A DNA stretch of 58,527 nt. It comes from an uncultured Eubacteriales bacterium. Lineage in GTDB: Bacteria > Bacillota > Clostridia > Oscillospirales > Acutalibacteraceae. The translations under genes were made by a program, and so were the position numbers. This document shows, piece by piece, positions 1 through 10,167 of this stretch. Where the stretch lies: assembly GCA_900314355.1 (NCBI GenBank), contig OMUY01000029.1:1-58527 (forward strand), given 5' to 3'. Every line of letters starts with the position of its first letter. Position 1 is the first letter of the stretch. The notes below the pieces were generated by a model. It was not told the DNA's origin. It searched no databases and was given only the letters and a program-made list of their open reading frames with translations.

Positions 1-135
1 TAAATTGGAATTTAAAGTCATAATCGTTTTTTAAAAACAGCGTTTATATTTTTTGCCGTCTTTTATTCGGACAGAAATTATGATATATTAATATCAGAAA
101 AATATCGGCGGAAAAATTTGTCCGGAGGAAATTTT

Positions 136-3100
136 ATGCTCAGAATAATAGCAGGCAGGGCGTCGTCGGGAAAATCGACTGAAATCAATAAAATAATCAA
201 AAAATTGGCGCCCGGCGGCAATGTAATACTGGTCGCTCCGGAGCAGTTCAGCTTCGAGGCGCAGAAAAGGACTCTTTCATATCTCGGCACGGAGCTTGCC
301 GGAAAAATCGGCGTCTATTCGTTTACGAGTCTTTCAAACGAGATACTGAAAAAATATTCCGGCGCACTCAAACCTCTTGCGGATTCCGCGTCAAAAAACG
401 TCCTTATGTCAAGAGCTTTGGAATCCGTGAAGGATAAACTTACCGTTTTTGGCAGGTTTTCCTCGGGAAAGGGAGTAATAGAGGAGCTTGTTACGACATG
501 CTCCGAAATCGCAGCGAGGGAATCGGACGCCGCCGCTCTTGTAAAAGCCGCCGAAAAATCCGGCGACGAAAAACTTGAGATGAAGACGAAAGACCTCGAT
601 TTGATCGAAAAGGCTTATTCTGATAATATCGGCAAATTTTTCACCGATTCGCGTTATACTCAGTCGGACGCCGCAAAGATAATTGCCGAGAAAAAACTTT
701 TTGCCGGCAAATATGTTTTTCTCGATGAATTTTACGGTTTCACGGGGACGGAGTACGATATTATCGAAAAAATGCTTATTCAGGCGGAGGACGTCTATGC
801 AGCTTTGACAGTTGACGACTTGTATAAAACCGACGATATATCAGACGTATTCGCCTATACGAGGCAGAGCTTTTCAAATCTTAGAACAATATGTGCGAAG
901 AATAATATTAAAATCGCCGAACCGATAAAACTCGAACGCGACGATTCTATGTCGGCCGTTCCTCTCGGATTTTTTGAGAGAGGAATATATAAGCCGAATC
1001 CGGAAATTTTCCGCGATAAAACGGACGCTCTGACAGTCGTATACGCGTCCTCGCCGTTTGACGAATGCGAATATGCGGCGATGGAGTCTAAAAGGCTTGT
1101 AATGGAAGAAAATTTCAGGTACAGGGACATTGCCGTGATTTCGAGAACAGCCGAATCGGGAAAATTTTTGTCATCGGCGTTTAAAAAATACGACATACCA
1201 GTTTTTGAAGATACGAGAAGACCTCTTAGCTCTGACATAACTGTGAGATATATGAATTGCGCCCTGAAACTTGCGTCGGGCGGATTTGACACCGAAACGG
1301 TTTTATCGATGCTGAAAACCGGACTTACCGAGTCGACAGATGAGGATATATCCGAGCTTGAAAATTATACGATTATCTGGAGAAAAAACGGACAGGACTG
1401 GAATAAGGAATGGACCGGACATCCCGACGGATACGGGGCGCGACAGACTCTCGAGACTGAAAACAGGCTTGAGAGAATAAATAATGTCAGAAAATTTGTA
1501 TCAGACTCGATTTCGCATCTCAGCGACGAAATCACCGGCAAGGATGTCAGGGGATGCCTCGAGGCTCTTTATTATTTCATGAAAGATACCGGAGCCGATA
1601 AAAGACTTGCGTCAATAGCGTCGGGTATGACGGGCTCGGCGCTTGAAAGAACGTCGTCTTCATGGGACGAAGCTATGGAAATTATATCTAAATTCGCAAC
1701 GATTTTCGGCTCGGAAGTAATAGAGCCAAAAAGATTCGCGGAGCTTTTCTCATTAATGGCCGATTCCTCCGACGCCGGCGAAATGCCGTCGGGACTTGAC
1801 GAGATAACAGTCGGTCAGGCCGACAGAATAAGAATGTCCGGGAAAAAAGCCGTCTTTATTTTAGGCGCGAACGAGGGAATTTTCCCTCTCGAACAGGGTA
1901 AATCGGTAATCTTAAACGGCGCGGACAGAAAAATACTCAACGAAAACGGCGCGTCTGTCTTTGACGACAGCGTGACATCAAAGCAGAAGGAGAGATTTTA
2001 CGTCTATTCGTCAATCTCAATTCCTAAAAACAGGCTTTATATTCTTTCGAGTTCGCAGGATATAAAGTCGGGCACGCTCAGACCTTCTGAAATAGTCTCG
2101 ATGGCCGACAGAATAGTTCCGCTGCACAAGACGGAATACACTACCGATATATCTCCTATGAGAAAAATAGCGTCGATGGAATCCGCTTTTGAGGCGGCCG
2201 CCGCCGGAGTAGGCAAAAACGACGTATTTTCTCTGTCCGCCGCGGAATACATAAAAAACGGAAAATTATCCGACAAAATTAAATCGGTCAAGAGGACTGC
2301 GGAAAAAGAGCCGTTTCATTTTGAAGATGATGAAAAAGCGAAGAAGCTTTTCGGCGACAGAATAAATATTTCTCCGTCGGGAATGGAGACTTATTACAAA
2401 TGCCCGTTTATGTTTTTCATGAGCAGCGGCATGAAAGCTTACACTTTGAGGTATGCTGATTTTGACAGACTTCAAAACGGCGACATCGTCCACTATATTC
2501 TTCAAAACACGTCTTCCATTGACGAAAAGCTTGACGACATGACCCGGGATGACATATACAAAATCGTTTCGGATTTGGCGGTAAAATACGCCGAAGAAAT
2601 GATGGGCGGAAAGGAAAATATTACCCGTCTCAATTATTTCTATGTAATGGCGGCGGCTCAGACATGCCTTTATATACTTCTCAGAAGAAAGATAGAGAAA
2701 AAAAAGACAAAGTTCAAAACCGTTGATACCGAGCTTGAAATAAGCCGCAAAAACGGAATAAAGCCATTTGAGATAAAATTATCCGACGGTTCTGTCGTTT
2801 CAATATCGGGAAAAATCGACAGAGTCGACGAGGCTGAGATAGACGGAAAAAACTTCATCAGAATTATAGATTACAAAACAGGCGCTAAGACTTTCAGTAT
2901 AAACTCGGTAGCCGACGGCCTTGACAGTCAGATGATTATCTACCTCGACTGCATATGCGAAAACGGACAGGAGAGGTACGGGCAGGTTCTTCCTGCCGGA
3001 TTACTCTATTCTCCGGCGAATTGGAGCGCTTCAAAATACAAACTTGACAGAAACGCCGCCGACGCCGATATTCAGGCCGAATTTGCGAAAACAGGCAGAA

Positions 3101-3456
3101 TGAACGGTCTTATTCTCGACAACGAAAAAGTAGTCGACGCCATGGAGACCGGCGAGGACAAATATTTTCTTCCGTCGTCCAAGGAAAGCAGAATAGACGG
3201 AAAGCGTTTCGGATATCTTTTCAGATACGTCGAGGATAAAGCAGCCTCAATGGGCGAAAATCTGAGACATGGCGTAATACCGGCTCTGCCGCTTGAAAAA
3301 ACAAACGTGTGCGATTACTGTGTATATAAATCCGTATGCCTGACAGAACCTGGTGATAAAATGAGACCACGCTTTTCTTCCTCCAAGGAAGAGACTGCAT
3401 GGGATGTAATAGAAAAAGACAAAGACGAAGACAACGAAAATGAAAACTCCGACTGA
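136..3456 (+). CDS. addB: AddAB helicase-nuclease, subunit AddB
   Basis: Subunit B of the AddAB double-strand-break resection complex, which unwinds and degrades DNA ends and loads RecA after Chi. The N-terminus carries a Walker A-like GRASSGKS (residues 7-14). A RecB-type nuclease domain lies near the C-terminus (GKIDR near 893, IIDYKTG near 910). One cysteine in TYYKCPF (C756) and the C-terminal trio C1059, C1062 and C1068 (CX2CX5C) match the Fe-S staple known in AddB. At 1106 aa the length is normal. I chose the ATG at 136 because GGAGGA sits at 124-129; a TTG at 118 would lie upstream of that site. The upstream 135 bases are AT-rich with a TATATT at 84-89 but no convincing -35. addA follows, 13 bases after the stop. 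Confidence 0.95.
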   Translation: MLRIIAGRASSGKSTEINKIIKKLAPGGNVILVAPEQFSFEAQKRTLSYLGTELAGKIGVYSFTSLSNEILKKYSGALKPLADSASKNVLMSRALESVKDKLTVFGRFSSGKGVIEELVTTCSEIAARESDAAALVKAAEKSGDEKLEMKTKDLDLIEKAYSDNIGKFFTDSRYTQSDAAKIIAEKKLFAGKYVFLDEFYGFTGTEYDIIEKMLIQAEDVYAALTVDDLYKTDDISDVFAYTRQSFSNLRTICAKNNIKIAEPIKLERDDSMSAVPLGFFERGIYKPNPEIFRDKTDALTVVYASSPFDECEYAAMESKRLVMEENFRYRDIAVISRTAESGKFLSSAFKKYDIPVFEDTRRPLSSDITVRYMNCALKLASGGFDTETVLSMLKTGLTESTDEDISELENYTIIWRKNGQDWNKEWTGHPDGYGARQTLETENRLERINNVRKFVSDSISHLSDEITGKDVRGCLEALYYFMKDTGADKRLASIASGMTGSALERTSSSWDEAMEIISKFATIFGSEVIEPKRFAELFSLMADSSDAGEMPSGLDEITVGQADRIRMSGKKAVFILGANEGIFPLEQGKSVILNGADRKILNENGASVFDDSVTSKQKERFYVYSSISIPKNRLYILSSSQDIKSGTLRPSEIVSMADRIVPLHKTEYTTDISPMRKIASMESAFEAAAAGVGKNDVFSLSAAEYIKNGKLSDKIKSVKRTAEKEPFHFEDDEKAKKLFGDRINISPSGMETYYKCPFMFFMSSGMKAYTLRYADFDRLQNGDIVHYILQNTSSIDEKLDDMTRDDIYKIVSDLAVKYAEEMMGGKENITRLNYFYVMAAAQTCLYILLRRKIEKKKTKFKTVDTELEISRKNGIKPFEIKLSDGSVVSISGKIDRVDEAEIDGKNFIRIIDYKTGAKTFSINSVADGLDSQMIIYLDCICENGQERYGQVLPAGLLYSPANWSASKYKLDRNAADADIQAEFAKTGRMNGLILDNEKVVDAMETGEDKYFLPSSKESRIDGKRFGYLFRYVEDKAASMGENLRHGVIPALPLEKTNVCDYCVYKSVCLTEPGDKMRPRFSSSKEETAWDVIEKDKDEDNENENSD

Positions 3457-3469
3457 AAGGCGCGGTCAA

Positions 3470-6400
3470 ATGGAAAAGGAAAAGAAAATCGAAAATTCCG
3501 ATAAGTTAAATTTAATTAAATGGACTCCTGACCAGCAAAACGCCATAAAAGCGTGCACGGGTGAACTTCTCGTGTCGGCGGCGGCAGGTTCGGGAAAAAC
3601 AGCCGTTCTTGTGGAAAGAGTGATAAATCTTCTGACAAGGGAAAATAACCCTATAACTCCTGACGAGCTGCTTGTTGTTACGTTTACAAACGCCGCGGCG
3701 GCGGAGATGAAAGTTAAAATAGCAAAAAGACTCGGAGAGTATATCGACGCGGACCCGGGAAATTACGCGTTGAACAAGGTTCTTATGTCGCTTGACGACG
3801 CGCAGATAAGCACCACCGACTCATTCTGTATAAAGCTCGTCAGGGAAAACGCGGGCGAGGCGGGAGTATCTCCCGATTTCAAAGTAATCGGCGAGGGCGA
3901 TGAGCTTATCGCCGAAAACGCGGCTATGTCCGCAACGCTCGAACAGTTTGTCGCCGAATACCCGGAAAAATTCAGTCTGTTGAATAAATGTTTCGGCTCT
4001 GCCACCGGTTCCGAGTCTGTCGCGGAGATTATTTCAAATATATACGACACAGCAATGTCTCATCCGTTCCCTGAAAAATGGATTGACAAACTCACCGAAG
4101 AAATTGACGAAAACGCGGATTTAAACGATACTCCGGACGGAAAAACAGTTCTGGAATACGCGCTCAAACTTTCCGACTCATGCGTAAAATTAGCGAAAAG
4201 CGGAATATCCGTAATGAAATACGACGAAGAAGTCGAGAACAAATATTACGACTCTTTCGTGTCGGCAGTTTCACTGTTTTCCGAAATTTCTGAAGCATTG
4301 GGAACATTGAAAAGAGACGGGATAAAAGATTATCTGTCGAAAATCAAGCTTGAATCTCTGCCGAAAATCGGAAGAGGATTCGGCGCCAAATCCAATCCCG
4401 TAACAGATTACTGCCAAAAAATATACAAGGGAAAACTGACAAAATATCTTGAAGAGATAAAAGATCTTTTTCAGTCCGGCAACAGCGAAAATATCTCCGA
4501 CGCCGAAGCCGTCCGCCCCGTAAAAGAGGCTTTGTCCCTCGCCGTCAAAATGTATGCGGAAAATCTTTTTTCAATTAAATCAGAAAAAAACGAATATTAT
4601 TTTTCCGACATACTTTCAATGGCCGTCAAACTGTTGGTTGACGAAAACGGTAAAAGAACGAAAACGGCCGATATGCTTTCCGAAAGATACAAAGCCGTAC
4701 TCGTGGACGAATATCAGGACACGAACGAAACTCAGGATATTATTTATACGACTGTCGGAGGAGATAATCTGTTTATGGTGGGCGACGTTAAACAGTCGAT
4801 TTATTCTTTCCGTCTCGCTCTGCCTGAAATCTTTGTCGACAAATACAACATGTTTTCGGATTATGACGGCAAAAAACATCCCTCAAAGATATTCCTGAGC
4901 AAAAATTTCCGTTCGAGAAAAGGCGTACTCGATTCTGTAAATTTTATATTTTCAAAAATAATGTCGCCTGATATCGGCGGCGTCGGATACGGCGAAAATG
5001 AAAAACTGAAATTCGGCGGCGGATATGACGGCGATTCGGAAAAATGTTCCGAAATTATCACGGTTAAAACGAGTCTCATCGATGACGAGGCAAAGGCGGC
5101 GGCGAAGAGAATAGACGATATGATTAAATCAGGCTTTCTCATCACGGATCACGGCGAAAAGAGAAAGGCTAAACCGTCCGATTTCTGTATTCTTTTCAGG
5201 TCGGACGCCGGCGGAAAAGTCACCGACGCATATACGCGCGCTCTGTCCGAATACGGGATAGAGGCGAGGGGCGAACAGAGAAATTCGCTTTTTGACGTGC
5301 CGGAGGTCGAAATATTCATCTCTCTGTTAAGAGTAACAGACAATCCGTCCGACGACGTTTCTCTGATTTCCGTCATGATGTCGCCGCTCTACGGATTTAC
5401 TCCCGATGAATTGGCTGATTTGAGAATAAAGGACAGAAACGCGAAAATCTACTCCGTTGTGAAAAAAGAGGCTGAAAACGGCAATAAAAAATGCCTCGCT
5501 CTGATAAACGACATAGGTTATTACAGAGACGAATCGGAGTCGGAAACAGTGGATTTGTTTGTGAGAAATCTTCTCGACGAAACGGGAATAATGTCTGTCG
5601 TATCGGCCATGAAAGAACCCGAAACAAGAAAATTGAATCTTTTGAATATCTCTGCTCTCGCCGATGATTTTTCCGCGAAAGGCTCCGGCAGTCTCGGCGG
5701 TTTCGTGAGGTATCTCCGACAGTGCGAGGACAGCTCCGTAAAACTTAATGCGGCCACGTCTGCTCTTCCCGGTTCAAATGTTGTCAGCATGATGACAATT
5801 CACAAGTCAAAAGGTCTCGAATTTCCCGTTGTCATTCTTGCGGACGCTTCAAAGAAGATAAACAAACAGGACTTGAACGGCAATATAATAATCAATTCAA
5901 AATACGGCGTCGGAATGAAGAGGATAGAGCCGGACTTTATGAAAAAATATCCGACTAACGAATATCTCTCTTCTAAAATCCACAAGCAGGATGAGATTAT
6001 GTCCGAGGAGATGAGAATACTTTATGTAGCTCTTACAAGGGCTAAAGAAAAAATAATTGTGATGATAAGAGACGGCAGTACAGAAAAAAAACAGTCAGGG
6101 ACTGCAATTTCGCCCGATTCGGAAACGGAGCCCGTCTATGCGGACTTAATTAAAGCCGATTCATATTCATCGTGGATAAATGCGGCGATAAATTCCAATA
6201 TCTGTGACAGAAAAGAAGCCGCAGAACTTTTTGACATCAAAACGGTCGAACCCGAAAAAAATGACTCTGCGGACGAGGAAGAAACATATTCGGAGCCTGA
6301 CGAAAAAATCATCGCCGAAATAAAGAGAAGAGCCGAATATGTCTACCCGTATTCCTACCCCGAGAACGTGAGACCGAAGGCGATAGCGTCCGATTTTGAA

Positions 6401-6973
6401 AATTCGGATTCAAAGCTAAAATACATAGGGGAGTCGAAGCCGTCGTTCATGATGTCCGGAGGATTCAATCCGGCCATGGCGGGCACTATAAATCACAAGT
6501 TTATGGAAAATATCGATTTTTGCGCGTCCGACGCAAAGTCCGAACTTGAGAGAATGAAAAATGAAAATATTTTCACCTCGGAAGAAGCTTCCGCTGTAAG
6601 GCTCGGCGACATAGATAAATTCCTTGCCGGAAATTTAAACAGGAGAATAATAAATTCCGAAAAAGTGTCAAGGGAAAGAGAATTTACATGTTTTCTATCT
6701 CTTAAAGAACTCGGAATAAAATCAAATAAAAATGTCGAGGACGAAAAAATACTTATCGAAGGAAAAGTCGATTTGATTTTCATCGAGGGAAAAGAGGCTG
6801 TTATCGTAGACTGGAAAACAGACAGGGGAAAGACAAGGCAGGATTTTGTCGACACTTATTCGGGTCAGCTCAAAGTCTACGCTCTCGCGGCGGAAAAGGT
6901 TTTGGGTATAAAGGTAAAAGAGCTTATAGTCTATTCTCTCTCCCTCGGCGAAGAAATAGAAATAACAGTTTAA
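3470..6973 (+). CDS. addA: AddAB helicase-nuclease, subunit AddA
   Basis: UvrD-like 3'-5' helicase fused to a RecB-type nuclease; the partner of AddB in recombinational repair. Walker A is AAAGSGKTAV (about residues 37-46), motif II is VDEYQDTNE (about 412), helicase motif VI is seen around LYVALTRAKE, and the C-terminal nuclease motif is VIVDWKTDRG (about 1110). The length of 1167 aa is normal. An ATG at 3440 overlaps the addB stop, but the ATG at 3470 has GAAAGG at 3455-3460 and begins just before the conserved N-terminus (WTPDQQNAI), so it is preferred. The two genes form one operon. No terminator is seen after it, but a new promoter starts at 6990. Confidence 0.96.
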   Translation: MEKEKKIENSDKLNLIKWTPDQQNAIKACTGELLVSAAAGSGKTAVLVERVINLLTRENNPITPDELLVVTFTNAAAAEMKVKIAKRLGEYIDADPGNYALNKVLMSLDDAQISTTDSFCIKLVRENAGEAGVSPDFKVIGEGDELIAENAAMSATLEQFVAEYPEKFSLLNKCFGSATGSESVAEIISNIYDTAMSHPFPEKWIDKLTEEIDENADLNDTPDGKTVLEYALKLSDSCVKLAKSGISVMKYDEEVENKYYDSFVSAVSLFSEISEALGTLKRDGIKDYLSKIKLESLPKIGRGFGAKSNPVTDYCQKIYKGKLTKYLEEIKDLFQSGNSENISDAEAVRPVKEALSLAVKMYAENLFSIKSEKNEYYFSDILSMAVKLLVDENGKRTKTADMLSERYKAVLVDEYQDTNETQDIIYTTVGGDNLFMVGDVKQSIYSFRLALPEIFVDKYNMFSDYDGKKHPSKIFLSKNFRSRKGVLDSVNFIFSKIMSPDIGGVGYGENEKLKFGGGYDGDSEKCSEIITVKTSLIDDEAKAAAKRIDDMIKSGFLITDHGEKRKAKPSDFCILFRSDAGGKVTDAYTRALSEYGIEARGEQRNSLFDVPEVEIFISLLRVTDNPSDDVSLISVMMSPLYGFTPDELADLRIKDRNAKIYSVVKKEAENGNKKCLALINDIGYYRDESESETVDLFVRNLLDETGIMSVVSAMKEPETRKLNLLNISALADDFSAKGSGSLGGFVRYLRQCEDSSVKLNAATSALPGSNVVSMMTIHKSKGLEFPVVILADASKKINKQDLNGNIIINSKYGVGMKRIEPDFMKKYPTNEYLSSKIHKQDEIMSEEMRILYVALTRAKEKIIVMIRDGSTEKKQSGTAISPDSETEPVYADLIKADSYSSWINAAINSNICDRKEAAELFDIKTVEPEKNDSADEEETYSEPDEKIIAEIKRRAEYVYPYSYPENVRPKAIASDFENSDSKLKYIGESKPSFMMSGGFNPAMAGTINHKFMENIDFCASDAKSELERMKNENIFTSEEASAVRLGDIDKFLAGNLNRRIINSEKVSREREFTCFLSLKELGIKSNKNVEDEKILIEGKVDLIFIEGKEAVIVDWKTDRGKTRQDFVDTYSGQLKVYALAAEKVLGIKVKELIVYSLSLGEEIEITV

Positions 6974-6989
6974 TTTTATTCTGTCGTTC

Positions 6990-7019
6990 TTGACACGGCT
7001 TCTGCGTATAGATTATAAT
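6990..7019 (+). promoter_or_regulatory. Promoter, metallophosphoesterase operon
   Basis: TTGACA at 6990-6995, an 18-base spacer, then TATAAT at 7014-7019. It is a near-consensus sigma-A type promoter 45 bases before the start at 7065. Confidence 0.75.
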
Positions 7020-7064
7020 TGAGACGAATAAATAAACGAATAATTTAGAAAGCGCAGTTTTATT

Positions 7065-8225
7065 ATGAACAAGTTATATATAAATTTCAGAAAAGCGGCC
7101 GATTTGTGCTTGATCGACGCCGAGGACGCTTTATATAAGGCTACCGGCGGAAAAGCGTTCCGAAAAAATATTAGCGAGTCTGTAAACGTCAGAAAAATCA
7201 AATCGAATGTGAAAATCATATCGGAGGACGAGGAATCCGTAACAATAGCTAAAACGGACAAAGACGGGAATATCCTTGACGAGAATTTCAGAATACTTTC
7301 CACTACCGATCTCCACGTCGGCGACGACGAAAAAAGAAGGATAAAAACATTTTCCATGCTTGAAAAGCAGATTTTTTCAACAAAGCCGGATCTCATCGTC
7401 TTCACCGGAGACATAATTCTTTCAAAATATCAGCACCTCGACACGCTTGAGTTCGCGAGGTTTATGGAAAAGACAGGCGTCTACTGGACTATAATTTTCG
7501 GAAACCATGAGGCGAGGGAAAACAAGGGACCGTTCAAACGCCTGATTTACGAATTGATGAAAAGCTATCCGCACTGCCTTATAAAAATTGGCAGAGAAGA
7601 TCTGCCGGGGTATGGAAATTTTGTAATAAACATACTCAAATCGAGAACCGAGATTCAGAAAAGTCTTTTCCTCTTCGATTCGGGAAGGTCGATAAATGAC
7701 GAAATAAGAAAAAAATATTCCCTGCCCGATGATTTGAACGGCTATGATTTCATAAGACCCGAACAGATAAAATGGTACAGGGAAAAAATCCGCGAGCTTA
7801 AAAAATACTACGGCTTTTTTGAATCGTTTATCTACCTTCATATTCCTATTCCGGAGTATGCACAGTTTATCGAAAAAGAAGGTCATCCGGAATTTAAATT
7901 CACCGGCATCGGCAAAGTAATTTACGGGCACGCCTATGAAACGGTCGGCTGTTCCGATTACAACAGCGGATTTTACAAGGCGATAAAGGAAGAGGGCTCG
8001 TCAAAAGCAATGTTCGCCGGACACGACCACGTAAACGATTTCTGCGTGTACTGGGACGGATTTTATTTCGTCTACTCAAACTGCGGAGGATATGAGACAT
8101 ATGATTTAGGCGACAGATTCGGAATTTATGACGAGAAAAAGTGGCCTCAGGGAGTGACGATAACGGATATTAAAAAAGACGGATCTTTTGAAATTTCCCA
8201 GAGATTCAATTCACTGTATTTGTAA
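7065..8225 (+). CDS. Calcineurin-like metallophosphoesterase
   Basis: Predicted dimetal phosphoesterase of the calcineurin-like superfamily, 386 aa. The ordered motifs are all present: TDLHVG (about 80-85), TGDI (about 111), GNHE (about 146-149), a histidine in YLHIP, and GHDH (about 319-322). The spacing and the C-terminal NCGGYETYD segment resemble the fungal/bacterial Dcr2-like purple-acid-phosphatase relatives. The substrate is unknown. About 70 N-terminal residues precede the catalytic domain. No signal peptide is seen, so it is probably cytoplasmic. The rhodanese gene starts 10 bases after its stop, so the two are probably co-transcribed. Confidence 0.85.
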   Translation: MNKLYINFRKAADLCLIDAEDALYKATGGKAFRKNISESVNVRKIKSNVKIISEDEESVTIAKTDKDGNILDENFRILSTTDLHVGDDEKRRIKTFSMLEKQIFSTKPDLIVFTGDIILSKYQHLDTLEFARFMEKTGVYWTIIFGNHEARENKGPFKRLIYELMKSYPHCLIKIGREDLPGYGNFVINILKSRTEIQKSLFLFDSGRSINDEIRKKYSLPDDLNGYDFIRPEQIKWYREKIRELKKYYGFFESFIYLHIPIPEYAQFIEKEGHPEFKFTGIGKVIYGHAYETVGCSDYNSGFYKAIKEEGSSKAMFAGHDHVNDFCVYWDGFYFVYSNCGGYETYDLGDRFGIYDEKKWPQGVTITDIKKDGSFEISQRFNSLYL

Positions 8226-8235
8226 AGGAAAACAA

Positions 8236-8556
8236 ATGGTATTAAGGATAAAGCACAAAGACGCTAAGGAGCTTATGGACAGGCTCGGACAGGGAAATTA
8301 CTTTCTCGCAGACGTCAGAACGGAAGACGAATATTACACCGGGCACGCGGCGGGGGCTGTAAATTTTGATGTCGATTCCATAAATTCCGAAACGGCTGAA
8401 GATATGATACCCGACAAAAAAACTCCCGTATTCGTATACTGTAAGACAGGTACGAGGGCGGCAATAGCCTCTGAAATACTCGACAGACTCGGATATGAAA
8501 AAATTTACGACATGGGAGGGCTGTTTGACTGGCCTTATCCGCTTGTCGCAGACTGA
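8236..8556 (+). CDS. Rhodanese-like domain protein
   Basis: Single-domain rhodanese of 106 aa, expected to carry persulfide sulfur on its active cysteine. The sequence shows LADVRTEDEYYTGHAAGA (the CH2A-type element) and the active loop VYCKTGTRA with Cys69. The six-residue loop CKTGTR fits sulfurtransferases. An upstream in-frame ATG at 8188 lies inside the preceding gene; the ATG at 8236 has AAAGGAA just before it and gives a normal domain start. It sits between the phosphoesterase and a NimA-like flavoprotein, in the same direction, which suggests an operon. No specific sulfur acceptor can be inferred. Confidence 0.88.
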   Translation: MVLRIKHKDAKELMDRLGQGNYFLADVRTEDEYYTGHAAGAVNFDVDSINSETAEDMIPDKKTPVFVYCKTGTRAAIASEILDRLGYEKIYDMGGLFDWPYPLVAD

Positions 8557-8573
8557 AAAAAGAAGGTAATTTT

Positions 8574-9047
8574 ATGTTCAGGGAAATGAGAAGAAAAAGG
8601 CAGCAGATGTCGGATGAGGAGGCGCGTGAACTTCTTAAAAACGGAAAATACCTTGTCCTTGCGGTATCGGGCGACGACGGCTATCCTTATTCCGTTCCTC
8701 TCAGCTATTTTTACGAGGACAACGCCGTCTATTTCCACTGCGCGCGCTCCGGTCACAAACTTGACGCGATAAAAGCGAATCCGAAGGTATCGTTCTGCGT
8801 TGTCGGAGACAGCCAGATAGTCGAAAACAAAGTGACAGTGTTTTTCTCAAGCGTCATAGCATTCGGAAAAGCGGAAATATTGGAAGGCGGCGAAAAATTC
8901 GCGGCTTGCAGAAAACTCGGCGATGTGTTATGCCCTCACCGTCCGGACAAAGTTCAGGAGGACATGGACAATAATTTTTCAAAAGTTGAAATGGTAAAAA
9001 TAAACATTGAACATCTGACGGGCAAAAAGGCGATAGAACTTCTTTAA
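8574..9047 (+). CDS. Pyridoxamine 5'-phosphate oxidase-family protein (NimA-like)
   Basis: Split-barrel FMN-binding protein of 157 aa, resembling the NimA/5-nitroimidazole-resistance group of the pyridoxamine phosphate oxidase family. Typical features are LVLAVSGDDGYPYSVPL (strands 1-2), YFHCARSGHKLDAI and VSFCVVGD, followed by a C-terminal segment ending HLTGKKAIELL, which is characteristic of the family. Members bind FMN or related cofactors. The substrate here is not evident, and nitroimidazole reduction should not be assumed. AGAAGG precedes the ATG. It lies 17 bases after the rhodanese stop. Confidence 0.85.
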   Translation: MFREMRRKRQQMSDEEARELLKNGKYLVLAVSGDDGYPYSVPLSYFYEDNAVYFHCARSGHKLDAIKANPKVSFCVVGDSQIVENKVTVFFSSVIAFGKAEILEGGEKFAACRKLGDVLCPHRPDKVQEDMDNNFSKVEMVKINIEHLTGKKAIELL

Positions 9048-9077
9048 AGAATAAAAAAAGGAAAGGAATGAAGTATC

Positions 9078-9944
9078 ATGACGGCAGCGTCGTTTAACGC
9101 AATCAATAAAATATTTTCAATCTTTTTCGCCGTGTTTTTTGCGCTTACGGGATTTATTAATAAATCTTTCAGCGGAGACGTTTATAAATGGGAATCGGAG
9201 ACTGATGCGGCGTTCGCGGAGGCTCTTCCGAGAAGTCAGGGAGTCACAACCGACGGAAAGTATTGGTATTTTTCCGGAAAACATTACCTTGAAAAAGTTG
9301 ACATAGAAAAAAACGAGGTTATATCTTACGAAAATGACGCCATACCCGCCGAGCTTTCCGAAAAATTCGGATCAAAGCACATAGGCGGAATAAGTTATTA
9401 TGACGGTATCATATACGCCGGAGTAGAAGATTCCAAGGTATGGGCGCATCCTCTTATTGTCTTGTTTTCGGCCGAAGATCTTTCTTTTACCGGAAAATAT
9501 TTTGAAGTTCCGGCAAAATACCATACGCACGGCATACCTTATGTGATTGCCGACGGCGAAAATTCCGTTATATACGCGGGCGACGCGAATAACGACGAAG
9601 AGATGATGAAATACGATATGAACACAGGAGAATATCTCGGAAAGTTTAAATATAATTCTCCCGTGACGAAAATTCAGGGCGGCGAATATTACGGCGGCTT
9701 TCTCTACGTCGGGACAAACGATTCCACAAGAGCCGTATACAGAATTAATGTTGAAACAGGAACCGCCGAAAAGCTTTTTGACAGAATAATGTATCAGCCG
9801 AAAAAAATAGATAATTTCGGCGGAGAGGGCGAAGGTCTTACTATACTCAAAATGGCGGACGGCACATCGCTTCACACTCTTCAGGTCGGAGCTACTTTTA
9901 CGGAAACGAGCCTCAGACATTATAAGTTTAATCTTGACGATTGA
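9078..9944 (+). CDS. Secreted or membrane-anchored repeat protein of unknown function
   Basis: 288 aa with one N-terminal hydrophobic segment (about residues 10-27, FSIFFAVFFALTG), then an exported region. The body has repeated short beta-strand units such as GVTTDGKYWYFSG, GGISYYDGIIYAGV and GGEYYGGFLYVGT, each a GG..Y.G..Y.G pattern. This suggests a beta-propeller-like fold. I do not recognise a named family. No catalytic motif is obvious. The start follows GGAAAGGAATG closely. It lies 30 bases after the NimA-like gene, so read-through from that operon is possible. Confidence 0.7.
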   Translation: MTAASFNAINKIFSIFFAVFFALTGFINKSFSGDVYKWESETDAAFAEALPRSQGVTTDGKYWYFSGKHYLEKVDIEKNEVISYENDAIPAELSEKFGSKHIGGISYYDGIIYAGVEDSKVWAHPLIVLFSAEDLSFTGKYFEVPAKYHTHGIPYVIADGENSVIYAGDANNDEEMMKYDMNTGEYLGKFKYNSPVTKIQGGEYYGGFLYVGTNDSTRAVYRINVETGTAEKLFDRIMYQPKKIDNFGGEGEGLTILKMADGTSLHTLQVGATFTETSLRHYKFNLDD

Positions 9945-10001
9945 AAAAAATTCACCGGATAAAATTTCAGCAAGACTTAAATAATTTTTCAGGAAGAAAA
10001 A

Positions 10002-10157
10002 ATGTACAAAACGGTAGTTATTGAGTACTCGCCAAAGGCCGAAGATATGGCGAAAAAAATCGAGGAAAAATCAAACGAAATGGAAAAGGACGGCTTTGAG
10101 CTTGCAGCCATGACCGTGACGGGTTCGGCGAAAGCCATTTTGGCGTTCAAAAAGTAA
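10002..10157 (+). CDS. Small DUF4177-like protein
   Basis: A 51-aa open frame, starting MYKTVVIEYSPKAEDMAKK and ending SAKAILAFKK. The layout, an N-terminal strand, a helix with KIEEKSNEMEKDGFEL, and a C-terminal strand AILAFKK, matches small DUF4177-type proteins. Their function is not known. AGGAAGAAAA precedes the ATG. The gene sits 57 bases after the secreted repeat protein and 10 bases before the lipoprotein, so it is probably in the same unit. Confidence 0.65.
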   Translation: MYKTVVIEYSPKAEDMAKKIEEKSNEMEKDGFELAAMTVTGSAKAILAFKK

Positions 10158-10167
10158 GCGAAAAAAT